A stretch of 64,000 nucleotides of DNA from Pseudomonas sp. Leaf58 (lineage in GTDB: Bacteria > Pseudomonadota > Gammaproteobacteria > Pseudomonadales > Pseudomonadaceae): the NCBI RefSeq assembly GCF_003627215.1, contig NZ_CP032677.1, positions 4,159,501 to 4,223,500 of the forward strand. Direction: 5' to 3'. Below are positions 8,790 to 18,604 of this stretch, in pieces. The number at the start of each line of letters is the position of its first letter. Position 1 is the stretch's first letter. The position numbers and the translations under genes are program-made. The notes beneath the pieces were generated by a model. The model was not told where the DNA came from and ran no database searches. It saw nothing but the letters and a program-made list of their open reading frames with translations.

Positions 8790-9905
8790 ATGATCAAGAT
8801 TTCCAAGCTGTTCGCCGCAATGGTACTGGCCGGGGTAGCCAGCCATTCGTTTGCCGCCGATACCATCAAGATCGGGATTGCAGGCCCTAAAACCGGCCCT
8901 GTGACTCAGTACGGCGACATGCAGTTCATCGGCGCCAAGCAAGCCATCAAGGACATCAACGCCGCGGGCGGCGTCGATGGCAAAATGCTCGAAGCCAAGG
9001 AATACGACGACGCGTGCGACCCTAAACAGGCCGTTGCAGTCGCCAACAAAGTGGTCAACGACGGCGTCAAGTTCGTCATCGGCCACCTGTGCTCCAGCTC
9101 CACCCAGCCGGCGTCCGACATCTACGAAGACGAAGGCGTGATCATGATCACCCCAGCCGCCACCTCGCCGGAAATCACCGCCCGTGGCTACAAGCTGATC
9201 TTCCGCACCATCGGCCTGGACAGCGCCCAAGGCCCGGCTGCCGGCAACTACATCGCCGACCACGTCAAACCCAAAGTGGTCGCAGTACTGCACGACAAGC
9301 AGCAGTACGGTGAAGGCATCGCCACCGCGGTCAAGCAAACCCTGGAAGGCAAAGGCACCAAAGTTGCCGTGTTCGAAGGCCTGAACGCCGGCGACAAAGA
9401 CTTCTCCTCGATCATCCAGAAGCTCAAGCAGAACAACGTCGACTTCGTCTACTACGGCGGCTACCACCCAGAGCTGGGCCTGATCCTGCGCCAGGCGCAA
9501 GAAAAGGGCCTGAAAGCCAAGTTCATGGGCCCAGAAGGCGTGGGTAACGACTCCATCTCGCAGATCGCCCAGAACGCCTCCGAAGGCCTGCTGGTAACCC
9601 TGCCGAAGTCGTTCGATGCCGACCCGCAGAACAAGAAGATCGTCGATGCCATCAAGGCTGACGGCAAGGACCCAAGCGGCCCGTTCGTGTTCCCGGCCTA
9701 CTCGGCTGTGGAGCTGATCGCCCAAGGCATCAAGGCCGCCAAGTCCGAAGACACCGCAAAGGTGGCCGAAGCCATCCACGCCGGCTCCTTCAAGACCCCG
9801 ACCGGCGATCTGTCCTACGATGCCAAAGGCGACCTGAAAGACTTCAAGTTCGTGGTCTACGAATGGCACTTCGGCAAGCCGAAGACCGAAGTCTCCCCTC
9901 AGTAA
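8790..9905 (+). CDS. braC: Branched-chain amino acid ABC transporter, periplasmic binding protein
   Basis: 371 residues with a clear Sec signal peptide (MIKISKLFAAMVLAGVASH then cleavage after SFA, residues 1-23). The mature protein starts ADTIKIGIAGPKTGPV, typical of the LIV-binding fold, with the ligand-loop motif HLCSSSTQPASDIYED near residue 100 and the paired cysteines Cys77/Cys102 seen in LivJ/BraC proteins. It captures Leu, Ile, Val and probably Ala in the periplasm for the permease encoded by the four genes that follow. A hairpin separates it from braD, which should give an excess of binding protein. Confidence 0.96.
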   Translation: MIKISKLFAAMVLAGVASHSFAADTIKIGIAGPKTGPVTQYGDMQFIGAKQAIKDINAAGGVDGKMLEAKEYDDACDPKQAVAVANKVVNDGVKFVIGHLCSSSTQPASDIYEDEGVIMITPAATSPEITARGYKLIFRTIGLDSAQGPAAGNYIADHVKPKVVAVLHDKQQYGEGIATAVKQTLEGKGTKVAVFEGLNAGDKDFSSIIQKLKQNNVDFVYYGGYHPELGLILRQAQEKGLKAKFMGPEGVGNDSISQIAQNASEGLLVTLPKSFDADPQNKKIVDAIKADGKDPSGPFVFPAYSAVELIAQGIKAAKSEDTAKVAEAIHAGSFKTPTGDLSYDAKGDLKDFKFVVYEWHFGKPKTEVSPQ

Positions 9906-9929
9906 CTGCGTGACTAATAGCTGACCTAC

Positions 9930-9960
9930 GAGCCCACTGTGCGAGCAGTGGGCTTTGTTT
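9930..9960 (+). terminator. Stem-loop between braC and braD (attenuating terminator)
   Basis: A 9-bp stem (agcccactg / cagtgggct, arms 9931-9939 and 9946-9954) followed by a T-rich tract (ttgtttt). It lies 25 bp after the braC stop and 130 bp before braD. It probably stabilises or terminates part of the transcript, giving more binding protein than permease. Confidence 0.7.
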
Positions 9961-10090
9961 TACGAGGTTCATGGGCCTGATCCCCGCGATCCGGGGGCCG
10001 ACCCACCTGAAAATCTTAAAACCGTCACCCGCGGTTTCCTGGCCCTACCCCCGCCAGCGAAATGCAAATCAGGTTTTTAGGAGCGCTGTA

Positions 10091-11014
10091 ATGCCTGAGA
10101 TCTACCATTTCTTCCAACAACTGGTTAATGGATTGACTATCGGCAGCACCTATGCCTTGATCGCCATCGGCTACACCATGGTGTACGGCATCATTGGCAT
10201 GATCAACTTCGCCCACGGCGAGGTGTACATGATCGGTTCCTACGTGGCCTTCATCGCCCTGGCGGGCCTGGCCATGATGGGTATCCATTCGCTGCCGATC
10301 CTCATGACCGTCGCTTTCGTCGCGACGATTTTCGTCACCAGTGCCTATGGCTACAGCATCGAACGGGTTGCCTACCGCCCCCTGCGCAACAGCAACCGCT
10401 TGATCCCGCTGATCTCCGCCATCGGCATGTCGATCTTCCTGCAGAACACCGTCTTGCTGTCGCAAGACTCCAAGGACAAGTCCATCCCCAACCTGATCCC
10501 CGGCAGCTTCTCGTTCGGGCCAGGCGGTGCCGAAGAAGTCCTTATCAGCTACATGCAGATCCTGGTGTTCGTCGTCACCCTGGTGGCCATGACCCTGCTC
10601 ACCCTGTTCATCTCCCGTTCTCGCCTGGGCCGCGCCTGCCGCGCCTGTGCCGAGGACATCAAGATGGCCAACCTGCTGGGCATCAACACCAACAACATCA
10701 TCGCCCTCACCTTCGTCATCGGTGCCGCCCTGGCGGCGGTGGCGGCCGTGCTGCTGAGCATGCAGTACGGGGTGATCAACCCCAACGCCGGTTTCCTGGT
10801 AGGCCTCAAAGCCTTCACCGCGGCGGTACTGGGCGGCATCGGCAGCATTCCGGGCGCCATGCTCGGCGGGCTGGTGCTGGGCGTGGCCGAAGCGTTTGGC
10901 GCCGACATCTTCGGCGACCAGTACAAGGACGTAGTGGCATTCGGCTTGTTGGTTCTTGTCCTGCTATTCCGGCCGACCGGCATCCTGGGCCGCCCGGAGG
11001 TTGAAAAAGTATGA
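10091..11014 (+). CDS. braD: High-affinity branched-chain amino acid permease LivH/BraD
   Basis: 307 residues, about eight membrane helices, inner-membrane permease of the Leu/Ile/Val ABC importer. Typical LivH features are [20 protein letters not shown] at the start, [11 protein letters not shown], and [20 protein letters not shown] in the cytoplasmic coupling region. I chose the ATG at 10091 because AGGAG lies 7 bases before it and the protein then begins like other LivH proteins; an upstream extension to 9971 has no support. Its end overlaps braE by 4 bp (ATGA), so the two are translationally coupled. Confidence 0.95.
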   Translation: MPEIYHFFQQLVNGLTIGSTYALIAIGYTMVYGIIGMINFAHGEVYMIGSYVAFIALAGLAMMGIHSLPILMTVAFVATIFVTSAYGYSIERVAYRPLRNSNRLIPLISAIGMSIFLQNTVLLSQDSKDKSIPNLIPGSFSFGPGGAEEVLISYMQILVFVVTLVAMTLLTLFISRSRLGRACRACAEDIKMANLLGINTNNIIALTFVIGAALAAVAAVLLSMQYGVINPNAGFLVGLKAFTAAVLGGIGSIPGAMLGGLVLGVAEAFGADIFGDQYKDVVAFGLLVLVLLFRPTGILGRPEVEKV

Positions 11015-12267
11015 ACAGAAATCTCAAACAGGCGTTCTTCAGCGCCTTGCTGGTATGGGCCGTGGCCTTTCCGGTGCTGGGCCTGAAACTGAGCATCGAT
11101 GGCATCAGCCTGGTCGTGCACAGCCAGGGTTCGTTCACCATCAGCATCATCGCCGTGTGTTCGGTGCTGATGTTCTTGCGCGTGCTGTTCGACAAGCAGT
11201 GGAGTGCGGTGATGGGCCGCCGTTCGGATCGCAAGCTGATCCCGCCGGCCGTCAGCAACTACCTGACCCTGCCGAAGACCCAGCGCTACGTGATCCTGGG
11301 CCTGATCATCGCTGCACTGGTGTGGCCGTTCTTCGGTTCACGCGGCGCGGTCGACATTGCCACGCTGATCCTGATCTACGTGTTGCTGGGCCTGGGCCTG
11401 AACATCGTGGTCGGCCTGGCGGGCCTGCTCGACCTGGGCTACGTGGGCTTCTATGCCGTCGGCGCCTACAGCTACGCGATGCTCTCGCACTACTTGGGCT
11501 GGAGCTTCTGGGTGTGCCTGCCGATCGCCGGCCTGATGGCCGCCACCTTCGGCTTCCTGCTCGGCTTCCCGGTGCTGCGCCTGCGTGGTGACTACCTGGC
11601 GATCGTGACCCTCGGCTTCGGCGAGATCATCCGCCTGTTCCTGCGTAACCTCACCGACTGGACCGGCGGCCCCAACGGCATCAGCAACATCCCCAAGCCA
11701 GAGCTTTTCGGCTTGACCTTCGAACGCCGTGCCGCCGAGGGCATGCAGACCTTCCATGAGTTCTTCGGGCTGGAATACAACTCGATCAACAAGGTCATCT
11801 TCCTCTACCTGGTGGCCCTGTTGCTGGCCCTGCTGGCGCTGTTCGTGATCAACCGCCTGCTGCGTATGCCAATTGGCCGCGCCTGGGAAGCCCTGCGCGA
11901 AGACGAAATCGCCTGCCGCGCACTGGGCCTGAACCCGACCGTGATCAAGCTGTCGGCATTCACCCTGGGGGCCTGCTTCGCCGGTTTCGCCGGCAGCTTC
12001 TTCGCCGCGCGCCAAGGCCTGGTGACGCCGGAGTCGTTCACCTTCATCGAGTCGGCGATCATCCTCGCCATCGTCGTGCTTGGCGGCATGGGCTCACAAC
12101 TGGGCGTGATTCTCGCGGCCATCGTGATGATCCTGCTGCCCGAGCTGATGCGTGAGTTCAGCGAATACCGCATGTTGATGTTCGGTGCGCTGATGGTGTT
12201 GATGATGATCTGGCGTCCGCAGGGCCTGCTGCCTATGCAACGTCCACACATGGAGCTGCGTCGATGA
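11011..12267 (+). CDS. braE: High-affinity branched-chain amino acid permease LivM/BraE
   Basis: 418 residues, second inner-membrane subunit of the branched-chain amino acid importer. Two N-terminal helices (residues 1-60) not needed in shorter LivM proteins precede the conserved core, with [20 protein letters not shown] near residue 130 and the coupling segment [18 protein letters not shown] near 290. It starts inside the end of braD and overlaps braF by 4 bp, so braDEF are read as a coupled unit. Confidence 0.95.
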   Translation: MNRNLKQAFFSALLVWAVAFPVLGLKLSIDGISLVVHSQGSFTISIIAVCSVLMFLRVLFDKQWSAVMGRRSDRKLIPPAVSNYLTLPKTQRYVILGLIIAALVWPFFGSRGAVDIATLILIYVLLGLGLNIVVGLAGLLDLGYVGFYAVGAYSYAMLSHYLGWSFWVCLPIAGLMAATFGFLLGFPVLRLRGDYLAIVTLGFGEIIRLFLRNLTDWTGGPNGISNIPKPELFGLTFERRAAEGMQTFHEFFGLEYNSINKVIFLYLVALLLALLALFVINRLLRMPIGRAWEALREDEIACRALGLNPTVIKLSAFTLGACFAGFAGSFFAARQGLVTPESFTFIESAIILAIVVLGGMGSQLGVILAAIVMILLPELMREFSEYRMLMFGALMVLMMIWRPQGLLPMQRPHMELRR

Positions 12268-13031
12268 GCCGCGAAATTCTGCAAGTCAGCGGCCTGAGCA
12301 TGCGCTTCGGCGGCTTGTTGGCGGTCAACGGCGTAGCCCTGACCGTCAAGGAAAAACAGGTGGTGGCGCTGATCGGCCCGAACGGTGCGGGCAAGACCAC
12401 GGTGTTCAACTGCCTGACCGGCTTCTACAAGCCCAGCGGCGGCACCATCCTGCTCGATGGCCAACCGATCCAGGGCCTGGCCGGCCACCAGATCGCCCGC
12501 AAGGGCGTGGTGCGCACCTTCCAGAACGTGCGCCTGTTCAAGGAAATGACCGCGCTGGAAAATCTGCTGATCGCTCAGCACCGCCACCTCAACACCAACT
12601 TCTTCGCCGGCCTGTTCAAGACCCCGAGCTTCCGCCGCAGCGAGAAGGAGGCCATGGAGCGCGCGCAGTACTGGTTGGAAAAGGTCAACCTGACCGAGTT
12701 CGCCAACCGTACCGCCGGCACCCTTGCTTACGGCCAGCAGCGCCGCCTGGAAATCGCCCGCTGCATGATGACCCAGCCGCGCATCATCATGCTCGACGAA
12801 CCGGCAGCGGGCCTGAACCCGAAGGAAACCGAAGACCTCAAGGCACTGATCGCCTACCTGCGTGAGTCGCATAACGTCACCGTGCTGCTGATCGAGCACG
12901 ACATGAAGCTGGTGATGAGCATTTCCGACCATATCGTGGTGATCAACCAGGGCACCCCCCTGGCCCACGGCACGCCGGAAGAAATCCGCGACAACCCTGA
13001 TGTGATCAAAGCCTACCTGGGGGAAGCGTAA
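12264..13031 (+). CDS. braF: Branched-chain amino acid ABC transporter ATPase LivG/BraF
   Basis: 255-residue ABC ATPase. Walker A is GPNGAGKTT near residues 38-46; the LivG-type Q-loop region is [20 protein letters not shown]; the signature is [15 protein letters not shown] (a Y replacing the usual SG pair is normal for LivG); Walker B is [13 protein letters not shown]. It pairs with BraG on the inside of the membrane to power import through BraD and BraE. It ends one base before braG, with no gap. Confidence 0.95.
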   Translation: MSREILQVSGLSMRFGGLLAVNGVALTVKEKQVVALIGPNGAGKTTVFNCLTGFYKPSGGTILLDGQPIQGLAGHQIARKGVVRTFQNVRLFKEMTALENLLIAQHRHLNTNFFAGLFKTPSFRRSEKEAMERAQYWLEKVNLTEFANRTAGTLAYGQQRRLEIARCMMTQPRIIMLDEPAAGLNPKETEDLKALIAYLRESHNVTVLLIEHDMKLVMSISDHIVVINQGTPLAHGTPEEIRDNPDVIKAYLGEA

Positions 13032-13733
13032 ATGCTGAAGTTCGAGAACGTTTCCACCTTCTACGGCAAGATCCAGGCGCTGCACAGCGTCAACGTGGAG
13101 ATCAACCAAGGCGAGATCGTTACCTTGATCGGCGCCAACGGCGCCGGCAAGTCGACCTTGCTCATGACCCTGTGCGGCTCGCCGCAGGCACACAGCGGCA
13201 GCATCAAGTACCTGGGTGAAGAACTGGTTGGCCAGCCGTCCTCGCACATCATGCGCAAGAGCATCGCCGTGGTCCCCGAAGGCCGCCGGGTGTTCTCCCG
13301 CCTGACCGTCGAGGAAAACCTGGCGATGGGTGGTTTTTTCACCGACAAGGGCGACTACCAGGAGCAGTTGGATAAGGTTTTGCAGCTGTTCCCGCGTCTG
13401 AAGGAGCGTTATATCCAGCGTGGCGGCACCATGTCCGGTGGCGAGCAACAGATGCTCGCCATTGGCCGGGCGTTGATGAGCAAGCCCAAGCTACTGCTGC
13501 TTGACGAGCCTTCGCTGGGCCTGGCGCCAATCATCATCCAGCAGATCTTCGACATTATCGAACAGCTGCGCCGTGATGGCGTAACGGTGTTCCTGGTGGA
13601 GCAGAACGCCAACCAGGCGCTGAAGGTTGCCGACCGGGCTTATGTACTGGAGAACGGCCGGGTGGTGATGCAGGGCACCGGTGAAGCACTGCTGACCGAC
13701 CCGAAGGTGCGCGACGCGTACCTGGGCGGTTGA
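13032..13733 (+). CDS. braG: Branched-chain amino acid ABC transporter ATPase LivF/BraG
   Basis: 233-residue ABC ATPase, the second nucleotide-binding subunit. It has Walker A GANGAGKSTLL near residues 34-44, signature MSGGEQQMLAIGRAL near 138, Walker B LLLLDEPSLGLAP and the switch histidine replaced by Glu-Gln (LVEQN), which is usual for LivF. It is the last gene of the bra operon, followed by a strong terminator. Confidence 0.95.
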   Translation: MLKFENVSTFYGKIQALHSVNVEINQGEIVTLIGANGAGKSTLLMTLCGSPQAHSGSIKYLGEELVGQPSSHIMRKSIAVVPEGRRVFSRLTVEENLAMGGFFTDKGDYQEQLDKVLQLFPRLKERYIQRGGTMSGGEQQMLAIGRALMSKPKLLLLDEPSLGLAPIIIQQIFDIIEQLRRDGVTVFLVEQNANQALKVADRAYVLENGRVVMQGTGEALLTDPKVRDAYLGG

Positions 13734-13735
13734 TT

Positions 13736-13761
13736 GAAAAAGGGCCTTCGGGCCCTTTTTT
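13736..13761 (+). terminator. Terminator of the bra operon
   Basis: aaaagggcc-ttc-gggcccttttttc: a 6-bp GC stem extended by A-T pairs with a UUCG-like loop and six T. It starts three bases after the braG stop. Confidence 0.92.
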
Positions 13762-13821
13762 CTGCCCGTAGGAGGTGTATCGTGGCCGGCTCTTTGGCAA
13801 AGATTTCCCGGAGCCCGCCCC

Positions 13822-14496
13822 ATGCGCCTCACCCCTACCCTGCTGCTCACCACTTTGCTGCCGCTGTTCGCTGGCTGCCAGCTGCTGGCCGAACAGCCAC
13901 GTGACCCGAACATCGGCACCACGCGCATGCAGGGTGAACTGAGCGCCGGTGGCGGCCGCCTGCTGTTCAAACCGTGCGGTGAAAGCCGCCACTTCGTGAT
14001 CAATGACGTTGCTGCCACTGGCATCCTTCAAGAGTCCGCTAACCTGGCCAAGGACGCAGGCTCCAAGCTGTTCGCCGACGTTCGCGGGCGCCTCACCGGC
14101 AGCAAGCAGGCGGACAACGACGGCCTGCTGGAAGTCAGCCGTCTGTACCGCCTGGAACCCTCTACCCGCGCCTGCGATGACCCTAACTTCAAGCAGCTTA
14201 CCCTGCGCGCCGGCGGCCATGAGCCCGAATGGGACATCAAGGCCAGCGGCAAGGGCATGGTACTCAACCGCGTCGGCAAACCGGCGCTGCCGCTACCTTT
14301 CCTTGAAGAAGAAGTCCCCGGTGGTGGCCTGACCCTCACCAGCGAAGCCAACGGCCAACACGTGGAACTGTGGGTCGCACCGCAGCGCTGCGTCGACAGC
14401 GCGACCGGCGCAGTGCGCCACCTGCGCGCCGAAATGCGCATCGACGGCCAGACCCTCAAGGGTTGCGGCTACTACGGCGGCGCACGCGACAACTGA
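13822..14496 (+). CDS. Putative lipoprotein, COG3650-like
   Basis: 224 residues. The signal peptide ends in a lipobox L-F-A-G-C with Cys19; the following Gln-Leu does not call for inner-membrane retention. The body shows two related segments in which a small beta unit is followed by a 'fxPCGe' or 'rCvDs' turn (LLFKPCGESRHFVIND near 50; ELWVAPQRCVDSATG near 180), like the repeated domains of COG3650 lipoproteins, which may bind the cell envelope or small ligands. Function unknown. It is preceded by a purine-rich site and the bra terminator, so it is its own transcription unit. Confidence 0.72.
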   Translation: MRLTPTLLLTTLLPLFAGCQLLAEQPRDPNIGTTRMQGELSAGGGRLLFKPCGESRHFVINDVAATGILQESANLAKDAGSKLFADVRGRLTGSKQADNDGLLEVSRLYRLEPSTRACDDPNFKQLTLRAGGHEPEWDIKASGKGMVLNRVGKPALPLPFLEEEVPGGGLTLTSEANGQHVELWVAPQRCVDSATGAVRHLRAEMRIDGQTLKGCGYYGGARDN

Positions 14497-14599
14497 TCGC
14501 CGGGTGCTTTTATCCTGCCAGTCCGGGCGGCTAACAGCTTATACTTGGCGGTTTGTGTAAAGCCGCCGGCCGCCCATGGCCGGGATACTGGACCCTGCC

Positions 14600-16207
14600 A
14601 TGCTACGAATCACCGAACTGAAGCTGCCCCTGGACCATCCCGACGAAGCGCTGCGTGAAGCCATTGTCCAGCGCCTGGGCATCCGCGACGAGCAACTGCT
14701 CAGCTTCAACCTGTTCAAGCGCAGCTACGATGCGCGCAAGAAGAACAGCGAACTGCTGTTCATCTACACCATCGACCTGGAAGCCAGCAACGAAGCCGAG
14801 CTGCTTGGCAAGTTCGCCGACGATCGCAACATTGGGCCGGCCCCAGACGTAACCTACAAGTATGTCGGCCAGGCCCCGGCCGACCTGCAGGAGCGCCCGA
14901 TCGTGGTCGGCTTCGGCCCGTGCGGGATCTTCGCCGGCCTGTTGCTGGCACAAATGGGCTTCAAGCCGATCGTCCTCGAACGCGGCAAGGAAGTGCGTCA
15001 GCGCACCAAGGACACCTGGGGCCTGTGGCGCAAAAGCGTGCTCAACCCCGAGTCCAACGTGCAGTTTGGCGAAGGCGGCGCCGGTACCTTCTCCGACGGC
15101 AAGCTGTACAGCCAGATCAAGGACCCGCAGCACCATGGCCGAAAAGTGCTGGAAGAGTTCGTCAAGGCCGGCGCGCCGGACGAGATCCTGTACATCAACA
15201 AACCGCACATCGGTACCTTCCGCCTGACCGGCATGGTCGAACAGATGCGCCAGGACATGATCGCCCTCGGTGCCGAAGTGCGCTTCCAGGAGAAGGTCAC
15301 CGACCTGCTGATCGAAGGCGACCAATTGACCGGCGTTGTACTGGAGAGCGGCGAACAGCTGCACTCGCGCCATGTGGTATTGGCCCTGGGCCACAGCGCC
15401 CGTGACACCTTCCGCATGCTGCACGCCAAGGGTGTGTACATGGAAGCCAAGCCGTTCTCGGTCGGCTTCCGTATCGAGCACCCGCAAACGCTGATCGACA
15501 AGGCGCGCCTGGGCAAGTACGCCGGCCACCCGAAACTCGGCGCCGCCGACTACAAGTTGGTGTACCACGCCAAGAACGGTCGTTCGGTGTACAGCTTCTG
15601 CATGTGCCCAGGCGGCACCGTGGTCGCCGCCACCAGCGAGCCAGGCCGGGTGGTGACTAACGGCATGAGCCAGTACTCGCGTAACGAGCGTAATGCCAAC
15701 TCCGGTATCGTCGTCGGCATCGACCCCGAGCGCGACTACCCGGGCGGCCCGTTGGCCGGCATTGAACTGCAGGAGCGCCTGGAGGCCCACGCCTATGTGA
15801 TGGGCGGCAGCAACTACCAAGCCCCGGCGCAGCTGGTGGGCGACTTCGTCGCTGGCCGGCCGTCAACCGCGCTGGGCAGTGTCGAGCCCTCCTACAAGCC
15901 AGGCGTGACCTTGGGCGACCTGGCACCGAGCTTGCCGGACTTCGCCATCGAGGCCATCCGCGAGGCGCTGCCAGCGTTCGACCGGCAGATCAAGGGCTAC
16001 AACCTGCATGATGCGGTGTTGACCGGGATCGAGACACGCACCTCGTCGCCGCTGCGGATTACCCGTGGTGAGGACTACCAGAGCCTGAACCTGAAGGGGC
16101 TGTTCCCGGCGGGTGAAGGGGCGGGATATGCCGGCGGGATCCTGTCCGCAGGGGTCGATGGGATTCGCATTGCCGAGGCAGTGGCGCGGGATATGCTCGG
16201 CCGGTAA
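14600..16207 (+). CDS. FAD-dependent oxidoreductase, COG2509 family
   Basis: 535 residues from the ATG at 14600. An N-terminal ferredoxin-fold segment (residues 1-80, MLRITELKLPLDHPDEAL) is followed by a Rossmann FAD site GFGPCGIFAGLLLAQ around residue 100 and the long FAD-binding region FGEGGAGTFSDGKL near 155. The C-terminus has the FAD-contacting GEGAGYAGGILSAGVDG near residue 510. These are the marks of COG2509 'uncharacterised FAD-dependent dehydrogenases', whose substrate is not known. An upstream in-frame ATG at 14576 would add eight residues; I prefer the internal start because homologues as I recall begin at MLRI. It is a single gene with no partner. Confidence 0.85.
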   Translation: MLRITELKLPLDHPDEALREAIVQRLGIRDEQLLSFNLFKRSYDARKKNSELLFIYTIDLEASNEAELLGKFADDRNIGPAPDVTYKYVGQAPADLQERPIVVGFGPCGIFAGLLLAQMGFKPIVLERGKEVRQRTKDTWGLWRKSVLNPESNVQFGEGGAGTFSDGKLYSQIKDPQHHGRKVLEEFVKAGAPDEILYINKPHIGTFRLTGMVEQMRQDMIALGAEVRFQEKVTDLLIEGDQLTGVVLESGEQLHSRHVVLALGHSARDTFRMLHAKGVYMEAKPFSVGFRIEHPQTLIDKARLGKYAGHPKLGAADYKLVYHAKNGRSVYSFCMCPGGTVVAATSEPGRVVTNGMSQYSRNERNANSGIVVGIDPERDYPGGPLAGIELQERLEAHAYVMGGSNYQAPAQLVGDFVAGRPSTALGSVEPSYKPGVTLGDLAPSLPDFAIEAIREALPAFDRQIKGYNLHDAVLTGIETRTSSPLRITRGEDYQSLNLKGLFPAGEGAGYAGGILSAGVDGIRIAEAVARDMLGR

Positions 16208-16225
16208 TTTTGTATTACCTGTCAG

Positions 16226-16300
16226 GGCCCTTTCGCGGGTAAACCCGCTCCTACATTACCGCGTGCGGTCGCTGTAGGAGCGGGGTACCCGCGAACAGGG
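16226..16300. repeat. Paired REP (BIME-like) inverted repeat
   Basis: Two copies of a 'tgtaggagcggg(t)tacccgcgaa' unit in opposite orientation: the left arm is its complement at 16226-16252 and the right arm lies at 16272-16300. The arms are separated by about 20 bp. This is the classic head-to-head REP pair of P. putida-like genomes. It fills much of the gap between the flavoprotein gene and nhaA. Confidence 0.85.
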
Positions 16301-16404
16301 CCGAACAGCCTTCAGAAACATCCGCCCCAAACATCAGACTGTCCTTCCACCGCCCTTGCCAATTTGCATCTAGGCTTCCCCCAAGCCTACCTGCAACACC
16401 ATAT

Positions 16405-16429
16405 AACAAAAACGAATATAGTTTTTGTT
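16405..16429. promoter_or_regulatory. Inverted repeat in the nhaA promoter region
   Basis: aacaaaaac-gaatata-gtttttgtt: perfect 9-bp arms around a 7-bp AT-rich centre, 74 bp before the nhaA start. AT-rich symmetric sites in this position are usually operators. The regulator is unknown, and a simple hairpin is also possible. Confidence 0.5.
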
Positions 16430-16502
16430 TGAAAGCATATCGCCACAGGCTAGGGTGTACGCCCGTTCCATTCGTAAACTGCTCATGGAGAGCCTATAGC
16501 CC

Positions 16503-17678
16503 GTGCGTAGCCTGTTCACCCGTTTCTTCCAGCTCGAAGCCGCCAGCGGCCTGCTGTTGATCGCGGCGGCCATCCTGGCCCTGGTCATCAACAACTCGCC
16601 GCTGTCCTACCTGTACAGCGGCCTACTCGACGTCCCCGTTGCCGTGCAGGTCGGCGCGCTGAACATCGCCAAGCCACTGCTGCTGTGGATCAACGACGGC
16701 CTGATGGCCTTGTTCTTCCTGCTCATTGGCCTGGAGGTCAAGCGCGAGGTGGTCGACGGCCACCTGTCCAAGCCATCCCAGGTGATCCTGCCTGCCACCG
16801 CTGCCGTCGGCGGCATGGTAATACCGGCACTGATCTACTGGTTCATCAACCGTGACAACCCGGCTGCTGTGGCCGGCTGGGCGATTCCCACCGCTACCGA
16901 CATCGCCTTTGCCCTCGGCGTACTGGCGCTACTGGGCAAGCGCGTGCCGGTGTCGCTGAAACTGTTCCTGATGACCCTGGCGATCATCGACGACCTGGGT
17001 GCGATCATCGTCATTGCCCTGTTCTACTCGGGCACCCTGTCCAGCGTGTCGTTGCTGCTGGCCGCCGCCTGCCTGGTGGTGCTGGTGGCAATGAACCGGC
17101 TAGGCGTGGTCAAGCTTGGGCCATACATGGTGGTTGGCCTGATCCTCTGGGTGTGCGTGCTCAAGAGCGGTGTCCACGCGACCCTGGCCGGCGTTGCCCT
17201 GGCCTTGTGCATCCCGTTGCGCACTCGCCATGCCGAACGCTCGCCTTTACTCGCCCTGGAACACGCCCTGCACCCTTGGGTGGCGTACGCCATCCTGCCG
17301 TTGTTCGCATTCGCCAATGCCGGTGTATCGCTGGCGGGCATGAGCGTAGACAGCTTCACCCATCCGGTTCCCCTGGGCATCGCCGTCGGGTTGCTGCTGG
17401 GCAAGACCGTGGGCGTGTTTGGCTTGACCTGGGTGGCGATCAAACTGCGCCTGGCCGCATTGCCTGCCGGCGCCAGTTGGGGGCAAGTGCTGGGGGTGGC
17501 GATACTTTGTGGTATCGGCTTCACCATGAGCCTGTTCGTTGGCTCACTGGCCTTTGTACCGGGTAGCAGTGAGTATGCTGGCATGGACCGCATGGGCATT
17601 CTCACCGGTTCGTTCTTCGCCGCGGTGATCGGCTATGCGGTAACCGCCATGGCCAGCCGTAAAGCCAACATCGGCTGA
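16503..17678 (+). CDS. nhaA: Na+/H+ antiporter NhaA
   Basis: 391 residues, about the family length (388 in E. coli). It exchanges two protons for one sodium ion across the inner membrane for pH and sodium homeostasis. The unwound-helix motif [10 protein letters not shown] places Asp133, and IIDDLGAI places the ion-binding Asp163 and Asp164, at the same numbers as in E. coli. Twelve membrane helices are evident. The start is GTG at 16503 with GGAGA 12 bases upstream; the nearby in-frame alternatives run into a stop (tag at 16496-16498). A possible operator is described at 16405. Confidence 0.95.
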   Translation: MRSLFTRFFQLEAASGLLLIAAAILALVINNSPLSYLYSGLLDVPVAVQVGALNIAKPLLLWINDGLMALFFLLIGLEVKREVVDGHLSKPSQVILPATAAVGGMVIPALIYWFINRDNPAAVAGWAIPTATDIAFALGVLALLGKRVPVSLKLFLMTLAIIDDLGAIIVIALFYSGTLSSVSLLLAAACLVVLVAMNRLGVVKLGPYMVVGLILWVCVLKSGVHATLAGVALALCIPLRTRHAERSPLLALEHALHPWVAYAILPLFAFANAGVSLAGMSVDSFTHPVPLGIAVGLLLGKTVGVFGLTWVAIKLRLAALPAGASWGQVLGVAILCGIGFTMSLFVGSLAFVPGSSEYAGMDRMGILTGSFFAAVIGYAVTAMASRKANIG

Positions 17679-17693
17679 TGCAGCTGCCACATG

Positions 17694-17737
17694 AAAAAAC
17701 CCCGACTGGCGAGTAGCCAAGTCGGGGTTTTGTTTTG
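17694..17737. terminator. Bidirectional terminator between nhaA and the SlyB-like gene
   Basis: aaaaaccccgact ... agtcggggttttgtttt: an 8-bp GC stem flanked by A and T runs, between two convergent genes. It can end transcription from either side. Confidence 0.9.
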
Positions 17738-17748
17738 TTGCGCTACGG

Positions 17749-18213
17749 TCAGTGCGCGACGCGGCTGGTACCATCGACGGTCATGATGCGTACGCGGTCG
17801 CCAACGCGGAAAATCTCGTTTTCCTGCACGGCCTGCACATAGGCACGCATGCTGCCATCGTCCTCACGCACAGTGATTTCGACACCTTGGGTGCGGGTCA
17901 GGCCTTCTTCGGCTGCCGAACCCGCCAGGCCACCGGCCACGGCACCGATCACGGCGGCAACGATGCTGCCACGGCCACCGCCCACGGCGCTGCCTGCCAC
18001 ACCACCAACGATGGCGCCAGCACCACCACCGATTGGGGTCTTGGTGCCCTCGATCTTGACCGGGCGCAGGGATTCGATAGTGCCCATGCGCACGGTTTGC
18101 ACGCGGCGGGCCTCATCACGGGAGTAGCTGTCACCGGTCAGGCTCGAAGCACAGCCACTCAGCAACAGCGACATGGTGGTAAAGGTCGCCACCAGCAAAG
18201 CGGATTTACGCAT
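17749..18213 (-). CDS. slyB: Glycine-zipper outer-membrane lipoprotein, SlyB/Pcp family
   Basis: 154 residues. The lipobox is L-L-S-G-C with Cys18. The centre (residues 60-105) is a glycine zipper of alternating GG/AG pairs (GGGAGAIVGGVAGSAVGGG), the 'Gly-zipper 2TM' segment of SlyB and PCP lipoproteins. It ends in a small beta domain (GVEITVREDDG ... GDRVRIMTVDG). SlyB-like proteins protect outer-membrane integrity under stress. I use the ATG at 18213, which has GGAGA 8 bases before it; a TTG start five codons earlier has no site. Confidence 0.88.
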   Translation of the reverse strand: MRKSALLVATFTTMSLLLSGCASSLTGDSYSRDEARRVQTVRMGTIESLRPVKIEGTKTPIGGGAGAIVGGVAGSAVGGGRGSIVAAVIGAVAGGLAGSAAEEGLTRTQGVEITVREDDGSMRAYVQAVQENEIFRVGDRVRIMTVDGTSRVAH

Positions 18214-18359
18214 GGGTAAAGTCTCCAAAAGTCAGGTGCTCATTAGACGCTGCACGTTGACGGCTGTCACGGTACAAACGTAATAAAATTGTTTTCATTC
18301 AGCCGGGGTACAGCCTGTGTGGCTGTGCCGAGGCCTTTCAAGTGAGACCAAGGATAACC

Positions 18360-18593
18360 ATGGATTACTTCATCGTCGTGGTCACCACCGTTGCGGGGCT
18401 GTACTTCCATTGGTGGCTGTATGTGCGCATGCGCCGCTGGATGGACCGTGACTTGGCGCTGTCTATGGCTGGCGCGGACCCTGGGAAGCGGGCGTATATG
18501 CTGGAAAGGCTGGCGCAGGCGCGTGAGGAAAAGGTAGGGCGTAAGCAACTGGCGGGGTGGTTGGAGCGGGAGGCGGCGGGGTATCCGGGGTAA
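18360..18593 (+). CDS. Small single-span membrane protein, function unknown
   Basis: 77 residues. Residues 3-20 form one hydrophobic helix (YFIVVVTTVAGLYFHWWLY), followed by a basic stretch RMRRWMDRD and a charged C-terminal helix (ERLAQAREEKVGRKQLAGWLERE). The positive-inside rule puts the C-terminus in the cytoplasm. AAGGA lies 5 bases before the ATG. It is followed by a hairpin and is convergent with pdxH. I do not recognise a family beyond conserved Pseudomonas small membrane proteins. Confidence 0.65.
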   Translation: MDYFIVVVTTVAGLYFHWWLYVRMRRWMDRDLALSMAGADPGKRAYMLERLAQAREEKVGRKQLAGWLEREAAGYPG

Positions 18594-18604
18594 CCTTGGA
18601 GACG

